This document shows positions 8,436-17,278 of a DNA stretch of 64,000 nucleotides, one piece after another. Source of the DNA: Pseudomonadota bacterium (lineage in GTDB: Bacteria > Pseudomonadota > Gammaproteobacteria > Burkholderiales > Thiobacillaceae); the NCBI GenBank assembly GCA_021836225.1, contig JAKBJA010000117.1, positions 62,001 through 126,000 on the forward strand, given 5' to 3'. The notes beneath the pieces are model-generated. The model saw only the letters and a program-made list of their open reading frames with translations. It was not told the origin of the DNA and did not search any database. Position 1 is the stretch's first letter. Each line of letters begins with the position of its first letter. The position numbers and the translations under genes were made by a program.

Positions 8436-9503
8436 TCAAGGCTGGCGGCGCAGCACTGCGATGGCGTCGAGCAGGGGCGTGACGACCGGCTGGATCTTGC
8501 GCCGCATCAGCGAGCCGATGGCGGTGGTCTTGAGGAAGATCGGCCGCACCGTGTCGGCGTCCACCGCAGCCAGGACGTCGAGTGCGGCGCAGTCCGGTTC
8601 CAGTTGCGGCGCGGCGGCGAGCAGCGCCGCGCGCGCTGTGGCGCGTGCGGCTTCGTCCGTTTGGCGCAGCGGCGCGCACCAGTTGGCCAGTGCGTTCAGC
8701 GTGTGGTTCACCACTTCCTGGATTTCCGGGCGGTCGAGAATCAGCGCGGTGGTGGCGAGGAAGGTCTGGCCTTGCCCTGAGAGCGCTTTCTCCAGCATCG
8801 TACTGTAGGGATTGCCGGCGAACTGCGGCACGCTGGCGTGGTCGGCGCGCTCGGTGCGCGGGTTCGGCAGCGTGTCGGGCTGCAGCTCGAGGAAGGGAAC
8901 GTAATACGAATTGCGGCTGCTGCCGCGTTTCCACATTGCCAGCCGCTCGGCGTCCGTGAGCACGCCGGAGTACAGCATCACCGCGACGGTGTCGAGAATG
9001 CCGACGTCGTCCTCGTGCAGGAAGGCGAGGTGCTCGACCAGGAACTCGGCCAGCGTGCGGCCCATGCTTCCTTTACACACCACGTCGCGCATCAGCATCA
9101 GCCGTGCATTCTCGATGGTCGGCATGCACCACCAGGCGTAGCGCGCCAGTTCGTCGGTGAGCGCGGGCGAGTGCACCACCGCGACCACCGCCTCCTCTTC
9201 GGCAATCAATAACAGCTGCGCCAGGTGCTGGGTCGACAGCCCGGCCTGGGACTGGCGGGTCCAGCGCGTCAGATGCACCGGGTAGCCGCCGGGCGAGCCG
9301 AGCGCGTGGCCGGACAGCAGTTCGCGCACTCGTTTCAGATAGCGGTCGGAACGCTCGTTGGGCTTCAGCGGCACGCTCGCCTCACCCTGCGGTGTCAGCG
9401 CCCACAGCGTCATGTTCGACTCGTCGATGCGGACGGCTTTGAGCTCGGTATTGAAGAGAACGTTGAGGCGCAGTTCATCTTCGGGGGACAGCTCGTCGTT
9501 CAT
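8436..9503 (-). CDS. Conserved cytoplasmic protein, resembles sulfur-oxidation protein DsrS
   Basis: A 355-residue soluble protein; the start [18 protein letters not shown] is set by the ATGA overlap with the hemL stop. No catalytic motif or membrane segment is seen. Recognisable stretches ([72 protein letters not shown]) recall DsrS of sulfur-oxidising bacteria, a cytoplasmic protein affecting Dsr protein levels. I recognise this by memory of pattern only. If correct it suggests the organism uses reverse Dsr sulfur oxidation. It is the last gene of the thiD-thiE-hemL operon. Confidence 0.55.
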   Translation of the reverse strand: MNDELSPEDELRLNVLFNTELKAVRIDESNMTLWALTPQGEASVPLKPNERSDRYLKRVRELLSGHALGSPGGYPVHLTRWTRQSQAGLSTQHLAQLLLIAEEEAVVAVVHSPALTDELARYAWWCMPTIENARLMLMRDVVCKGSMGRTLAEFLVEHLAFLHEDDVGILDTVAVMLYSGVLTDAERLAMWKRGSSRNSYYVPFLELQPDTLPNPRTERADHASVPQFAGNPYSTMLEKALSGQGQTFLATTALILDRPEIQEVVNHTLNALANWCAPLRQTDEAARATARAALLAAAPQLEPDCAALDVLAAVDADTVRPIFLKTTAIGSLMRRKIQPVVTPLLDAIAVLRRQP

Positions 9504-10777
9504 AGCGCCTTGAACACCTCGCGTGCGGCGGCGATGGTGGCGTCGATGTCGGCGTCGCTGTGCGCGGCCGAGACGAAACCGGCTTCGAATGCGGAGGGCG
9601 CGAGATAGATGCCGTGATCGAGCATCGCGTGGAAGAAGCGGTTGAACGTCTCCTTGTCGCTCTGCATCACTTCGGCAAAGCTGGCAGGCGGCTTCGCGGC
9701 GAAATACAGGCCGAACATGCCGCCGACCGAGTCGGCGCAGAAGGTAACGCCGGCGTCCTTCGCTGCAGCGTTCAGACCCTTCACCAGTTTTTCGGTACGG
9801 GCAGTGAGCGTCGCGTAGAAGCCGGGTTCGGAAATCGCGGCGAGCGTCGCCAGGCCGGCTGCCACCGCGACCGGATTGCCCGACAATGTGCCCGCCTGGT
9901 ACACCGGGCCGGTGGGCGCCAGCGCGTCCATCACGTCCGCGCGGCCGCCGAAGGCACCGACCGGCATGCCGCCGCCGATCACCTTGCCGAGCGTGGTGAG
10001 ATCCGGCTTGATGCCGAGCAGTTTCTGCGCACAGCCGAGGTCGACACGGAAACCGGTCATCACTTCGTCGAAGATCAGCAGGGCGCCGTGCTGATCGCAC
10101 AGCCGGCGCATCGTCGTCATGAATTCGGCGGTCGGCTTCACCAGGTTCATGTTGCCGGCGAAGGGCTCGACGATGATGCAGGCGATCTCGCTGCCGATCT
10201 CGGCGAAGGTGCGCTCGAGCCCGGCGACGTCGTTGTAGTCGAGCACGAGGGTCTGCGCCGCGACTTCCGGCGGCACCCCGGCCGAGGTGGGATTGCCGAA
10301 AGTGAGCGCGCCGGAGCCGGCCTTCACCAGCAGGAAGTCGGCGTGGCCGTGGTAACAGCCTTCGAACTTGATGAACTTGCTGCGTCCCGTAAATCCCCTG
10401 GCCAGACGGATCGCGCTCATGGTCGCCTCGGTGCCGCTTGATACCAGCCGAACCTTCTCGATGCTTGGCACGAGCTCGATGATGCGCTTTGCGATGGTCA
10501 GTTCTGCCTCGCTGGGTGCGCCGAACGACAGGCCGTTGGCGGCGGCGTCCTGCACCGCCTTCACCGTGCCGGGGTGGGCGTGGCCGAGGATGGCCGGGCC
10601 CCACGAGCCGACGTAGTCGATGTATTCGCGGCCGTCGGCGTCCCACACGCGGGATCCCTTGGCGCGGCTGAAGAATACCGGGGTGCCGCCGACGCTCTTG
10701 AAGGCGCGCACCGGGGAGTTCACGCCGCCGGGGATGACTTTCTGGGATTGTTCGAAAAGTTCTTGGTTACGGGTCAT
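9500..10777 (-). CDS. hemL: Glutamate-1-semialdehyde 2,1-aminomutase
   Basis: A 425-residue PLP enzyme that makes 5-aminolevulinate from glutamate-1-semialdehyde in the C5 route of tetrapyrrole synthesis. Marks are the N-terminal [21 protein letters not shown], the PLP phosphate-binding [16 protein letters not shown], the aspartate motif [12 protein letters not shown] and the Schiff-base lysine in [17 protein letters not shown]. Length is standard. It starts by ATGA overlap with thiE and ends by ATGA overlap with the DsrS-like gene, so the four genes are translationally coupled. The thiDE-hemL link is common in betaproteobacteria. Confidence 0.97.
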   Translation of the reverse strand: MTRNQELFEQSQKVIPGGVNSPVRAFKSVGGTPVFFSRAKGSRVWDADGREYIDYVGSWGPAILGHAHPGTVKAVQDAAANGLSFGAPSEAELTIAKRIIELVPSIEKVRLVSSGTEATMSAIRLARGFTGRSKFIKFEGCYHGHADFLLVKAGSGALTFGNPTSAGVPPEVAAQTLVLDYNDVAGLERTFAEIGSEIACIIVEPFAGNMNLVKPTAEFMTTMRRLCDQHGALLIFDEVMTGFRVDLGCAQKLLGIKPDLTTLGKVIGGGMPVGAFGGRADVMDALAPTGPVYQAGTLSGNPVAVAAGLATLAAISEPGFYATLTARTEKLVKGLNAAAKDAGVTFCADSVGGMFGLYFAAKPPASFAEVMQSDKETFNRFFHAMLDHGIYLAPSAFEAGFVSAAHSDADIDATIAAAREVFKAL

Positions 10778-11409
10778 TGTTCCGATTCCACTTCAAAGAG
10801 TTGATTCAGGTCGTGCGCGCTGGCACGGATGTCGGGGGCGTCGAACAGCGCCGACAGCACGGCGAGGCAGTCGGCACCGGCGTCGAGCAGTTGTGGCGCA
10901 TTGGCGAGGGTGATGCCGCCGATGGCGACCAGTGGCATGTGGATGTGCGGTGCGGCCTCACGCAGCAGATCGAGGCTGGCGCGCGGCGCGGCCGGCTTTG
11001 TGGGTGACGGAAAAAAGCTGCCGAAGGCGATGTAATCCGCTCCCGCGGCCTGGGCCGCGTGCGCGAGCTCGAGGCTCTGGTAGCACGAAGCGCCGACGAA
11101 TTTGTTTTTGCCGAGGATGATGCGCGCCTCGCGCAGGCTGCCGTCGTCGCGCCCCAGGTGCACGCCATCGGCGTCGGTCAAATCGGCCAGCCGCAGGTCG
11201 TCGTTGACGATCAGCGGCACCCTGAATTGGCGGCACAGCGCGACCAGTTCGCTCGCCTGCTCGTGCCGGCGGGCGACGTCGCCTGATTTGTCGCGGTACT
11301 GCACCGCGGCCACGCCGCCCGCCAAGGCCGCCCCGACCTGCTGCAACAGGCGTTCGGTATCTGCGGTTTCGGGGGTGATGGCATACACGCCACCCGGAAA
11401 TTCAAGCAT
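10774..11409 (-). CDS. thiE: Thiamine-phosphate synthase
   Basis: A 211-residue TIM-barrel enzyme that couples hydroxymethylpyrimidine diphosphate with thiazole phosphate to give thiamine phosphate. The start [15 protein letters not shown] is chosen because it begins 8 bases after the thiD stop; the open frame extends upstream but only antisense to nothing useful. Motifs include [46 protein letters not shown] (diphosphate loop) and [20 protein letters not shown]. It ends overlapping hemL by ATGA. Confidence 0.94.
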   Translation of the reverse strand: MLEFPGGVYAITPETADTERLLQQVGAALAGGVAAVQYRDKSGDVARRHEQASELVALCRQFRVPLIVNDDLRLADLTDADGVHLGRDDGSLREARIILGKNKFVGASCYQSLELAHAAQAAGADYIAFGSFFPSPTKPAAPRASLDLLREAAPHIHMPLVAIGGITLANAPQLLDAGADCLAVLSALFDAPDIRASAHDLNQLFEVESEQ

Positions 11410-11417
11410 GGCGACGA

Positions 11418-12260
11418 TCAGGCATTGCCTTCCGCCTGCCCATCCTGAGCCCAGAAGAAACGCTCGGGGATGTATTGGCCCATGCCGGGACGGAACGCCG
11501 CCTTCAGGGTTTCGTAGGTGAAATTCTGTGCATCGCGCACCGCCTGTGGCACGTCCTGGCCATAGGCCAGAGTGGCGGCGATGGCCGAGGCGAGGGTGCA
11601 GCCGGAACCGTGATAGCTGCCGGGCAGGCGGTCCCAGGCGTCGGTCTGCACGTGGCCGTTGGCGTCGTACAGGCTGTTCAATACGCGCGGCGTGGCCTCG
11701 TGGGTGCCGGTGATGAGCACGTACTCGCAGCCGAGGTCGGTCAGGTGCCTGGCGCAGGCGGCGAGATCGAGGTCGTCCTCGTCCGATTCGAACAGCGCCA
11801 GCCGCCGGGCTTCGTGGCTGTTGGGGGTGAGGATGCTGGTCTGCGGGATCAGCAGGTCGCGCATGGCGGCGATCATGTCGTCGGTGGCGAGTTCGTCGCC
11901 GCGCCCTGACGCCAGTACCGGATCGAGGATGACTGGAATGTCCGGGTAGTCGGCGAGGATCTCGGCGATGACCGCGATCGATTCGGGGCTGCCCAGCATG
12001 CCGAGCTTGAACGCCGCCACCGGGACGTCTTCCAGCAGCATGCGCGCCTGGTCGGCTACCCACTCGGAGTCGATCACCAGGATCTCGTCGACGCCGGCCG
12101 TGTCCTGCACCGTGATGGCGGTGATCACCGACAGCGGGTGGCAGCCCATGCTGGCCAGCGTCAGCAGATCGGCCTGGATGCCTGCACCGCCGGTCGGGTC
12201 GGACGCGGCGAAGCTGAGCACCAGCGGCGGCGTGGGCTTGGGGGAGAAGATAGGCGGCAT
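11418..12260 (-). CDS. thiD: Hydroxymethylpyrimidine/phosphomethylpyrimidine kinase
   Basis: A 280-residue ribokinase-fold enzyme that phosphorylates HMP and HMP-phosphate for thiamine synthesis. Visible family parts are VLSFAASDPTGGAGIQADLLT, the substrate-lid region CHPLSVITAITVQDTAGV, VILDPVLASGRGDEL, TPNSHEARRLA, VLITGTHE, and the catalytic anion-hole motif GSYHGSGCTLASAIAATLA. It is the first gene of the thiD-thiE-hemL-dsrS-like operon and is divergent from the rubredoxin gene, with 53 bases between the starts, a space that must hold both promoters. Confidence 0.95.
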   Translation of the reverse strand: MPPIFSPKPTPPLVLSFAASDPTGGAGIQADLLTLASMGCHPLSVITAITVQDTAGVDEILVIDSEWVADQARMLLEDVPVAAFKLGMLGSPESIAVIAEILADYPDIPVILDPVLASGRGDELATDDMIAAMRDLLIPQTSILTPNSHEARRLALFESDEDDLDLAACARHLTDLGCEYVLITGTHEATPRVLNSLYDANGHVQTDAWDRLPGSYHGSGCTLASAIAATLAYGQDVPQAVRDAQNFTYETLKAAFRPGMGQYIPERFFWAQDGQAEGNA

Positions 12261-12313
12261 GGCGTCACTGCTTTAAAATCAATCTCCAATTTTAGCCGAT
12301 TCCCCTTGCCCCC

Positions 12314-12496
12314 ATGTCCGAAACCCCCGAATACAAAAGCTGGATGTGCCTGATCTGCGGTTACATCTACCACGAGGAAGCCGGTGCACCCGACGACGGC
12401 ATCCCGCCGGGCACGCGCTGGGAAGATGTTCCGATCAACTGGACCTGTCCCGATTGCGGCGCGCGCAAGGACGATTTCGAGATGGTGGCGTTTTAG
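12314..12496 (+). CDS. Rubredoxin
   Basis: A 60-residue one-iron electron carrier. The two iron-binding knuckles are CLICGYIYHEEAG (CxxCG) and CPDCGARKDDFEMV (CPxCG), with the typical GIPPGTRWEDVP between them. The size is that of a complete single-domain rubredoxin. It stands next to thiD in many betaproteobacteria. Its partner is unknown; rubredoxins serve alkane hydroxylases, oxygen/superoxide reductases and others. Confidence 0.95.
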   Translation: MSETPEYKSWMCLICGYIYHEEAGAPDDGIPPGTRWEDVPINWTCPDCGARKDDFEMVAF

Positions 12497-12650
12497 GGCA
12501 TTTTGTTGATTTCGTTCAAGAAAAATCTGGACTGGTACGTTATTGCAGGGGAAGTGAGTGGGTTGTGACACGCGCGGCATCATCGTGAGGCAGCCTGCCC
12601 ATGGTGGGATGAGACGGCGTTGAAAAATAACATTTAATTAGGAGACGATA

Positions 12651-13556
12651 ATGATTATGCGGTGGATTACAGCGTGGGTCCTGCTTGTTTTCTCGGCAAG
12701 CGTATGGGCGATTTCCCCCTATATCCAGGGGGATTCGGTGAAGGGCGGCAGCGTGCAGGCGGCGGCGGCAGCGGTCGAGTCCAAGCTCAAGGGTGGCGGT
12801 TTCAAGGTGATCGGCAAATATTTCCCCAAAACCCTGGCGGGGTATGGCGTGGTCATCGCGACCGACGATGCCATGCTCGATGAGGTGGGCTCGGTGGGGG
12901 GCAATGCCATCCTGGGCGCGGCGATTCGCGTGGGGGTGAAGGCCGACGGCAGCGTGGTGTACACCAATCCCGACTACTGGTATCGCGCCTATTTCCGCAA
13001 GGGGTTTGCCAAGAAGGAGGAGGCGGTCAAGGCCCTGCAAACGCGCCTGCAGGATGCGCTGGGGGCGGGCAAGGGCGTGGGCGGTGACGAATCCGCCGGC
13101 AGCCTGAGCAACTACCGCTACATGATCGGCATGGAGCGCCTGGATTCGTACAAGAACAAGCTGGCCGAATATGGCAGCTTTGCCGAGGCGGTGAAGACCG
13201 TGCGCGAGAATCTGGCCAAGGGCACGGGCAAGACGACCAAGGTCTACGAGATCGTGATGCCGGATCGCAAACTGGCCGTATTCGGCGTTGCGATGAACGA
13301 CGGCGAGAACAGCGACGGCGACTGGATCAAGAAAATCGACATGCAGAACAGTATCGCCGGCCTGCCCTACGAGATTTACGTGGTCGACAAGGAGGTCGAG
13401 TCGCCGCATGGCCGCTTCCGCATCGCCTTGGCGTTCCCGGATGTGGGCATGGGGCAGTTCATGCGGATCTCTTCCCTGCCGAGCACCATCCTCGAAACCA
13501 TGAGTGCGGTGGCCGGGGTGGAGAAAAAATCCAGCGGGGAGTCCTGGCAGCAGTAA
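12651..13556 (+). CDS. Secreted protein of unknown function
   Basis: A 301-residue protein (ATG at 12651 with AGGAG 6 bases before; a second ATG two codons on is possible). A signal peptide (MRWITAWVLLVFSASVWA) is followed by a mature domain. The first part, SVKGGSVQAAAAAVESKLKG with GFKVIGKYFPK, recalls DUF302-like folds. The remainder (YRYMIGMERLDSYKNKLAEY, KVYEIVMPDRKLAVFGVAMN, LPYEIYVVDKEVESPHGRFR, FPDVGMGQFMRISSLPSTI) looks like a globular alpha/beta domain that I do not recognise. It lies alone between the rubredoxin gene and a strong bidirectional terminator, so it is probably not part of the pil operon. Confidence 0.7.
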   Translation: MIMRWITAWVLLVFSASVWAISPYIQGDSVKGGSVQAAAAAVESKLKGGGFKVIGKYFPKTLAGYGVVIATDDAMLDEVGSVGGNAILGAAIRVGVKADGSVVYTNPDYWYRAYFRKGFAKKEEAVKALQTRLQDALGAGKGVGGDESAGSLSNYRYMIGMERLDSYKNKLAEYGSFAEAVKTVRENLAKGTGKTTKVYEIVMPDRKLAVFGVAMNDGENSDGDWIKKIDMQNSIAGLPYEIYVVDKEVESPHGRFRIALAFPDVGMGQFMRISSLPSTILETMSAVAGVEKKSSGESWQQ

Positions 13557-13577
13557 AGATTTCGCTCCATGGCGAGC

Positions 13578-13608
13578 AAAAAGGGCGTTGCGTAGCAACG
13601 CCCTTTTT
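13578..13608. terminator. Bidirectional intrinsic terminator before pilG
   Basis: AAAAAGGGCGTTGC, loop GTA, GCAACGCCCTTTTT: a 14-bp stem whose A and T tracts make it work in either direction. It separates the secreted-protein gene from the pil chemosensory operon. Confidence 0.93.
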
Positions 13609-13726
13609 GTTTGCTGCCCGTCCCCTGCGGCGTTCAGGCACTAAAGAAGCCCGAACCGGTGCCGTAATGTTTACCACACAGGGGGGTGGCACGTGCCGCC
13701 TACCCGAGACCCTGCTGGAGAAACGT

Positions 13727-14119
13727 GTGGATAACGAAGCATTGAAAGGCGTCAAGGTGATGGTCATCGATGACAGCAACACCATACGCCGCAGCGCGGA
13801 AATCTTTCTGAACCAGGCAGGCTGCGAGGTCATCCTGGCGCAGGATGGCTTCGACGCGCTGGCCAAGATCACCGACCATGAACCGGACGTGGTGTTTGTC
13901 GACATCATGATGCCGCGACTCGACGGCTACCAGACCTGCTCGCTGATCAAACGCAATGCCAAGTATCGCACCACGCCGGTCATCATGCTGTCGTCCAAGG
14001 ACGGGCTGTTCGACCGTGCGCGTGGCCGCATGGTGGGATCGGACGAATACCTGACCAAACCGTTTACCAAGGACACGTTGCTGACGGCGGTGCGCGAGCA
14101 CGCGTGCGCGGGCGCTTAA
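13727..14119 (+). CDS. pilG: PilG, CheY-like response regulator of twitching motility
   Basis: A single receiver domain of 130 residues. GTG at 13727 is chosen because GGAG lies 6 bases upstream and the length then equals known PilG; the open frame continues upstream without a ribosome site. Phospho-acceptor and conserved residues are VIDDSNTIRRSAE (acidic pair), VFVDIMMPRLDGYQTC (Asp acceptor) and PVIMLSSKDGLFDRARG with the Lys in YLTKPFTKDTLL. PilG interacts with FimL/PilZ-type partners and promotes pilus extension and cAMP signalling in Pseudomonas. First gene of pilGHIJL. Confidence 0.94.
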   Translation: MDNEALKGVKVMVIDDSNTIRRSAEIFLNQAGCEVILAQDGFDALAKITDHEPDVVFVDIMMPRLDGYQTCSLIKRNAKYRTTPVIMLSSKDGLFDRARGRMVGSDEYLTKPFTKDTLLTAVREHACAGA

Positions 14120-14140
14120 TTTTTTTCGAGGAGCATAGAT

Positions 14141-14506
14141 ATGGCGATCAGCCGAATTCTGGTTGTGGATGATTCCCCCACCGAGCGCTTTTTCCTGTCC
14201 GAGTTGCTGGTCAAGAACGGCTATCTGGTCAGCATGGCCGAAAGCGGCGAGGAAGCCGTAGCGCAGGCCAAGCAGACCCTGCCCGACCTGATCGTGATGG
14301 ATGTCGTGATGCCCGGCATGAACGGCTATCAGGCGACCCGCATGATCACCAAGGAAGACGCGACCAAGCATATCCCGGTCATTATGTGCACCACCAAGGG
14401 TCAGGAAACCGACAAGGTGTGGGGCATGCGCCAGGGCGCGAAAGCCTACCTGGTCAAGCCCGTGAAGCCGGAAGACCTGCTGTCGCAAATCAAGGCGCTG
14501 GGCTGA
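14141..14506 (+). CDS. pilH: PilH, CheY-like response regulator
   Basis: A 121-residue receiver domain with GAGGAG 7 bases before its ATG. It shows LVVDDSPTERFFLSELLVKNG, the acceptor region LIVMDVVMPGMNGYQATRMI, and PVIMCTTKGQETDKVWGMRQGAKAYLVKPV. In Pseudomonas PilH acts as the second output or phosphate sink for the Chp system, supporting pilus retraction. It follows pilG by 21 bases. Confidence 0.93.
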   Translation: MAISRILVVDDSPTERFFLSELLVKNGYLVSMAESGEEAVAQAKQTLPDLIVMDVVMPGMNGYQATRMITKEDATKHIPVIMCTTKGQETDKVWGMRQGAKAYLVKPVKPEDLLSQIKALG

Positions 14507-14516
14507 GCACTCCACC

Positions 14517-15038
14517 ATGGCCAAGAAATTCAATCTGCGCGAATTTCAGACCCAACTTTCGCAGCAGTTGCAGGCGGCGGCCAGTCGCGACAATTCCGGC
14601 TCCCGGTTGGGTTTCCGGGTGGGCGACGTGAACTGGCTGGTGAGCCTGTCCGACACCGAGGAAGTGATCCCGGTGCCGCCCATCGTCAAGGTGCCTGGCG
14701 CGCGTCGATGGTTTCGCGGCGTTGCCAACATCCGCGGAAATCTGTTTGCGGTGAGCGATTTTTCCGATTTCATGGGGCAGGGCGTGACGCCCGACCATGC
14801 CGACTGCCGCCTGCTGATTCCGCACCATGATTTCGGCGTCAACGCGGCCCTGCTGGTGCGCAGCACCCTGGGCCTGAAAAACATCAACCGTTACCAGCTG
14901 CGCAACGCGCACGCGGCGCATCCCTGGATCGCGCGCCAGTATGCGGACGAGGCGGGTGCCGACTGGTGCGACATGGACTTCGGACAATTGCTCGGCAATG
15001 CCGAGTTTCTCAAGGTCGAAGCGCAGATCGGCAACTGA
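14517..15038 (+). CDS. pilI: PilI, CheW-like adaptor
   Basis: A 173-residue CheW-domain protein (FRVGDVNWLVSLSDTEEVIPVPPI, then RGVANIRGNLFAVSDFSDFMG, and the later beta-barrel half LLVRSTLGLKN). CheW adaptors link a methyl-accepting chemoreceptor (here PilJ) to the histidine kinase (PilL). Starts 10 bases after pilH and is followed by pilJ 50 bases later. The length matches PilI. Confidence 0.92.
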   Translation: MAKKFNLREFQTQLSQQLQAAASRDNSGSRLGFRVGDVNWLVSLSDTEEVIPVPPIVKVPGARRWFRGVANIRGNLFAVSDFSDFMGQGVTPDHADCRLLIPHHDFGVNAALLVRSTLGLKNINRYQLRNAHAAHPWIARQYADEAGADWCDMDFGQLLGNAEFLKVEAQIGN

Positions 15039-15088
15039 TTGATCATTAAAACCGGGCGCACTGGCGCCGATGAGGAAGGACTGGAGCG

Positions 15089-17209
15089 ATGAACATGGCA
15101 ATCACGATGAATGGCCTAAAAGGATTGGCGGGCCGCATGACGGGAAAGGTCACGGGAAAAGGCGGGGGCGAACACACCACCCTGATCATGCAGACCGTGC
15201 GCAAACTGGCGGACAAGGAGCCTGGCAAGGCGCCCCTGATCGGCAATTTGCCCGTCGAAAAGCAATATCTCTATACCGGCGGCACACTGATTATCTCCTT
15301 GCTCCTGGCCGCCGGATTCACCATCTACAGCTCGATCCAGATCAACAACCGTACCGGTTACGAAACGCGGGCGGGCGAACTGAAGGTGCTGTCGCAGCGC
15401 CTGCCGCTGACCGCCCAACAGTCCGTTCTGGGTAATGCCGCAGCCTTCAAGAAGCTGGCGGCTGGAAAAACCAGCTTTGAAGCGACCCTGAAGGGCTTGG
15501 CCGAAGGCGACGATACGGTGCCCGCGTCCAGCGGCGCGGCGCGCGCAACGCTGGATAAAATTGACGCACAGTGGAAGAAGTTCAACCCGCAGGTCGCTCA
15601 GATCCTGTCGCAACAGAAAAACCTGGTGGCGATGAGCGTAAACATCAAACGCATTAACGACCTGAGCGTCGATCTGCAGGAGGTGGCCGAGCAGCTCGCC
15701 AGCCAGCTGGCTGATTCGGGCGCCAGCGTGCGCGAGGTGTCGCGCGCCAACCATCTGGTCATGTTGAGCCAGCGTCTGCCGAAAAACGCCAACCTGCTGC
15801 TGTCGGCCGAACTGATCGACCCGGCCGTGGTGATGCAGCTGGAGAAGGACACGACCTCGTTCCGCGACACGGTGCAGGCATTGATGACAGGCGGAGCCAG
15901 CCGCAACGAAGACAGCATGGCGACGCTGGAAGATCTCGGAAGCAACATGGGTGACATGGTCGAGGTGGTGGGCGCGGTGCTGGCCAACACGCAGCCGCTG
16001 TTGCAAGCCAAGGTCTCGGCCAAAAACCTGTTCACCGGCAGCGATACGCTGCTTGCCGACACCGACCAGCTGTCGAAGGACTATCAGTCCATCGGCGGTG
16101 CCGGTTATCTGCTGGCCGCCCTGTTCGGCCTGCTGGCGATCGGCTCGCTGGTGATGCTGGGACTGGTCAACATCAACGAGACCAAGTCGCGGGCGCGCAA
16201 GAGCGAAGAGGAAAACGGCCGCAACCAGGAAGCGATTCTGCGTCTGATGGACGAACTCGGTGAACTCGCCGAAGGCAACCTCACCATCAACGCCAGCGTG
16301 ACCGAGGACATCACCGGTGCGGTGGCCGACTCGATCAACTACACGGTGGAGGAGTTGCGTACCCTGGTGCGCGGGATCAACAATGCCGCGCAGCAGATGG
16401 ACCAGGCCGCCAGCCAGGCGAGCCAGGTGTCCGATTCGCTGCAACAGGCGGCACACCGTCAGACGGTGGAAATCGAGGGAACCTCGGCTGCGGTGGTGAG
16501 CCTGGCGCAATCAGTGCAGCAGGTGTCGGGCAACGCCGCCGAGTCCGCCCGTGTGGCCGAACAATCGCTGGCGGCTGCCGAGAAGGGCCAGCAGGCGGTG
16601 GCCAACGCCATCGCCAGCATGAACGGCCTGCGCGAACAGATCCAGGAAACCTCGAAGCGAATCAAGCGCCTCGGCGAATCATCGCAGGAGATCGGCGAAA
16701 TCGTCGAACTGATTTCCGACATTACCGAACAGACCAACGTGCTGGCGCTCAACGCCGCCATTCAGGCCGCATCCGCGGGCGAGGCCGGTCGCGGCTTCTC
16801 GGTGGTCGCGGAAGAAGTGCAGCGGCTGGCGGAACGTTCCGCCGATGCGACCAAGCAGATCGCGGCGATCGTGAAGACCATTCAGTCGGATACCCACGAT
16901 ACCGTGGCGGCGATGGAGGTCTCGACCCAGGGCGTGGTCGAAGGCGCCAAGCTGTCCGATGCGGCAGGCCAGACGCTGGCTGAGATCGGCGACGTGTCGA
17001 AGAAGCTGGCCGGCCTGATCGCCGACATCTCCTCGGCCACCCAGAGCCAGGCGGAGTCGACTGCCAAGGTGGCCGAAACCATGCAGGACATCAAGTCCAT
17101 TTCGGCACAGACCAGCAGCGGCACGCAACAAACTGCCGACTCGATCGGCGGCATGAAGCAGCTGGCTCAGGATCTCAAGAACTCGGTTGCAGGCTTCAAG
17201 CTCGCCTGA
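15089..17209 (+). CDS. pilJ: PilJ, methyl-accepting chemoreceptor for twitching motility
   Basis: A 706-residue receptor. Membrane helix 1 lies around residues 55-78 ([20 protein letters not shown]) and helix 2 around 335-355 ([20 protein letters not shown]). Between them is a roughly 255-residue sensor region with two PilJ-type (type IV pili methyl-accepting) helical repeats, each containing SQRLP. A HAMP-like linker leads into the long coiled-coil signalling domain with the hairpin tip [20 protein letters not shown] and [21 protein letters not shown] second ATG at 15095 fits the GGAG spacing better (8 bases versus 2), so the true N-terminus may be MAITMNG. Confidence 0.95.
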   Translation: MNMAITMNGLKGLAGRMTGKVTGKGGGEHTTLIMQTVRKLADKEPGKAPLIGNLPVEKQYLYTGGTLIISLLLAAGFTIYSSIQINNRTGYETRAGELKVLSQRLPLTAQQSVLGNAAAFKKLAAGKTSFEATLKGLAEGDDTVPASSGAARATLDKIDAQWKKFNPQVAQILSQQKNLVAMSVNIKRINDLSVDLQEVAEQLASQLADSGASVREVSRANHLVMLSQRLPKNANLLLSAELIDPAVVMQLEKDTTSFRDTVQALMTGGASRNEDSMATLEDLGSNMGDMVEVVGAVLANTQPLLQAKVSAKNLFTGSDTLLADTDQLSKDYQSIGGAGYLLAALFGLLAIGSLVMLGLVNINETKSRARKSEEENGRNQEAILRLMDELGELAEGNLTINASVTEDITGAVADSINYTVEELRTLVRGINNAAQQMDQAASQASQVSDSLQQAAHRQTVEIEGTSAAVVSLAQSVQQVSGNAAESARVAEQSLAAAEKGQQAVANAIASMNGLREQIQETSKRIKRLGESSQEIGEIVELISDITEQTNVLALNAAIQAASAGEAGRGFSVVAEEVQRLAERSADATKQIAAIVKTIQSDTHDTVAAMEVSTQGVVEGAKLSDAAGQTLAEIGDVSKKLAGLIADISSATQSQAESTAKVAETMQDIKSISAQTSSGTQQTADSIGGMKQLAQDLKNSVAGFKLA

Positions 17210-17278
17210 TCGGGACTGACCATAACCTAAAGCGGTCAGCCGACCCAGGCCAAGCAAACAACGTCAGGAACACACACC

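Noticed and set aside
13607..13726. Longer N-terminus for PilG
   Set aside because: The frame is open upstream but passes through the terminator stem and has no ribosome site. GTG at 13727 gives normal PilG length.
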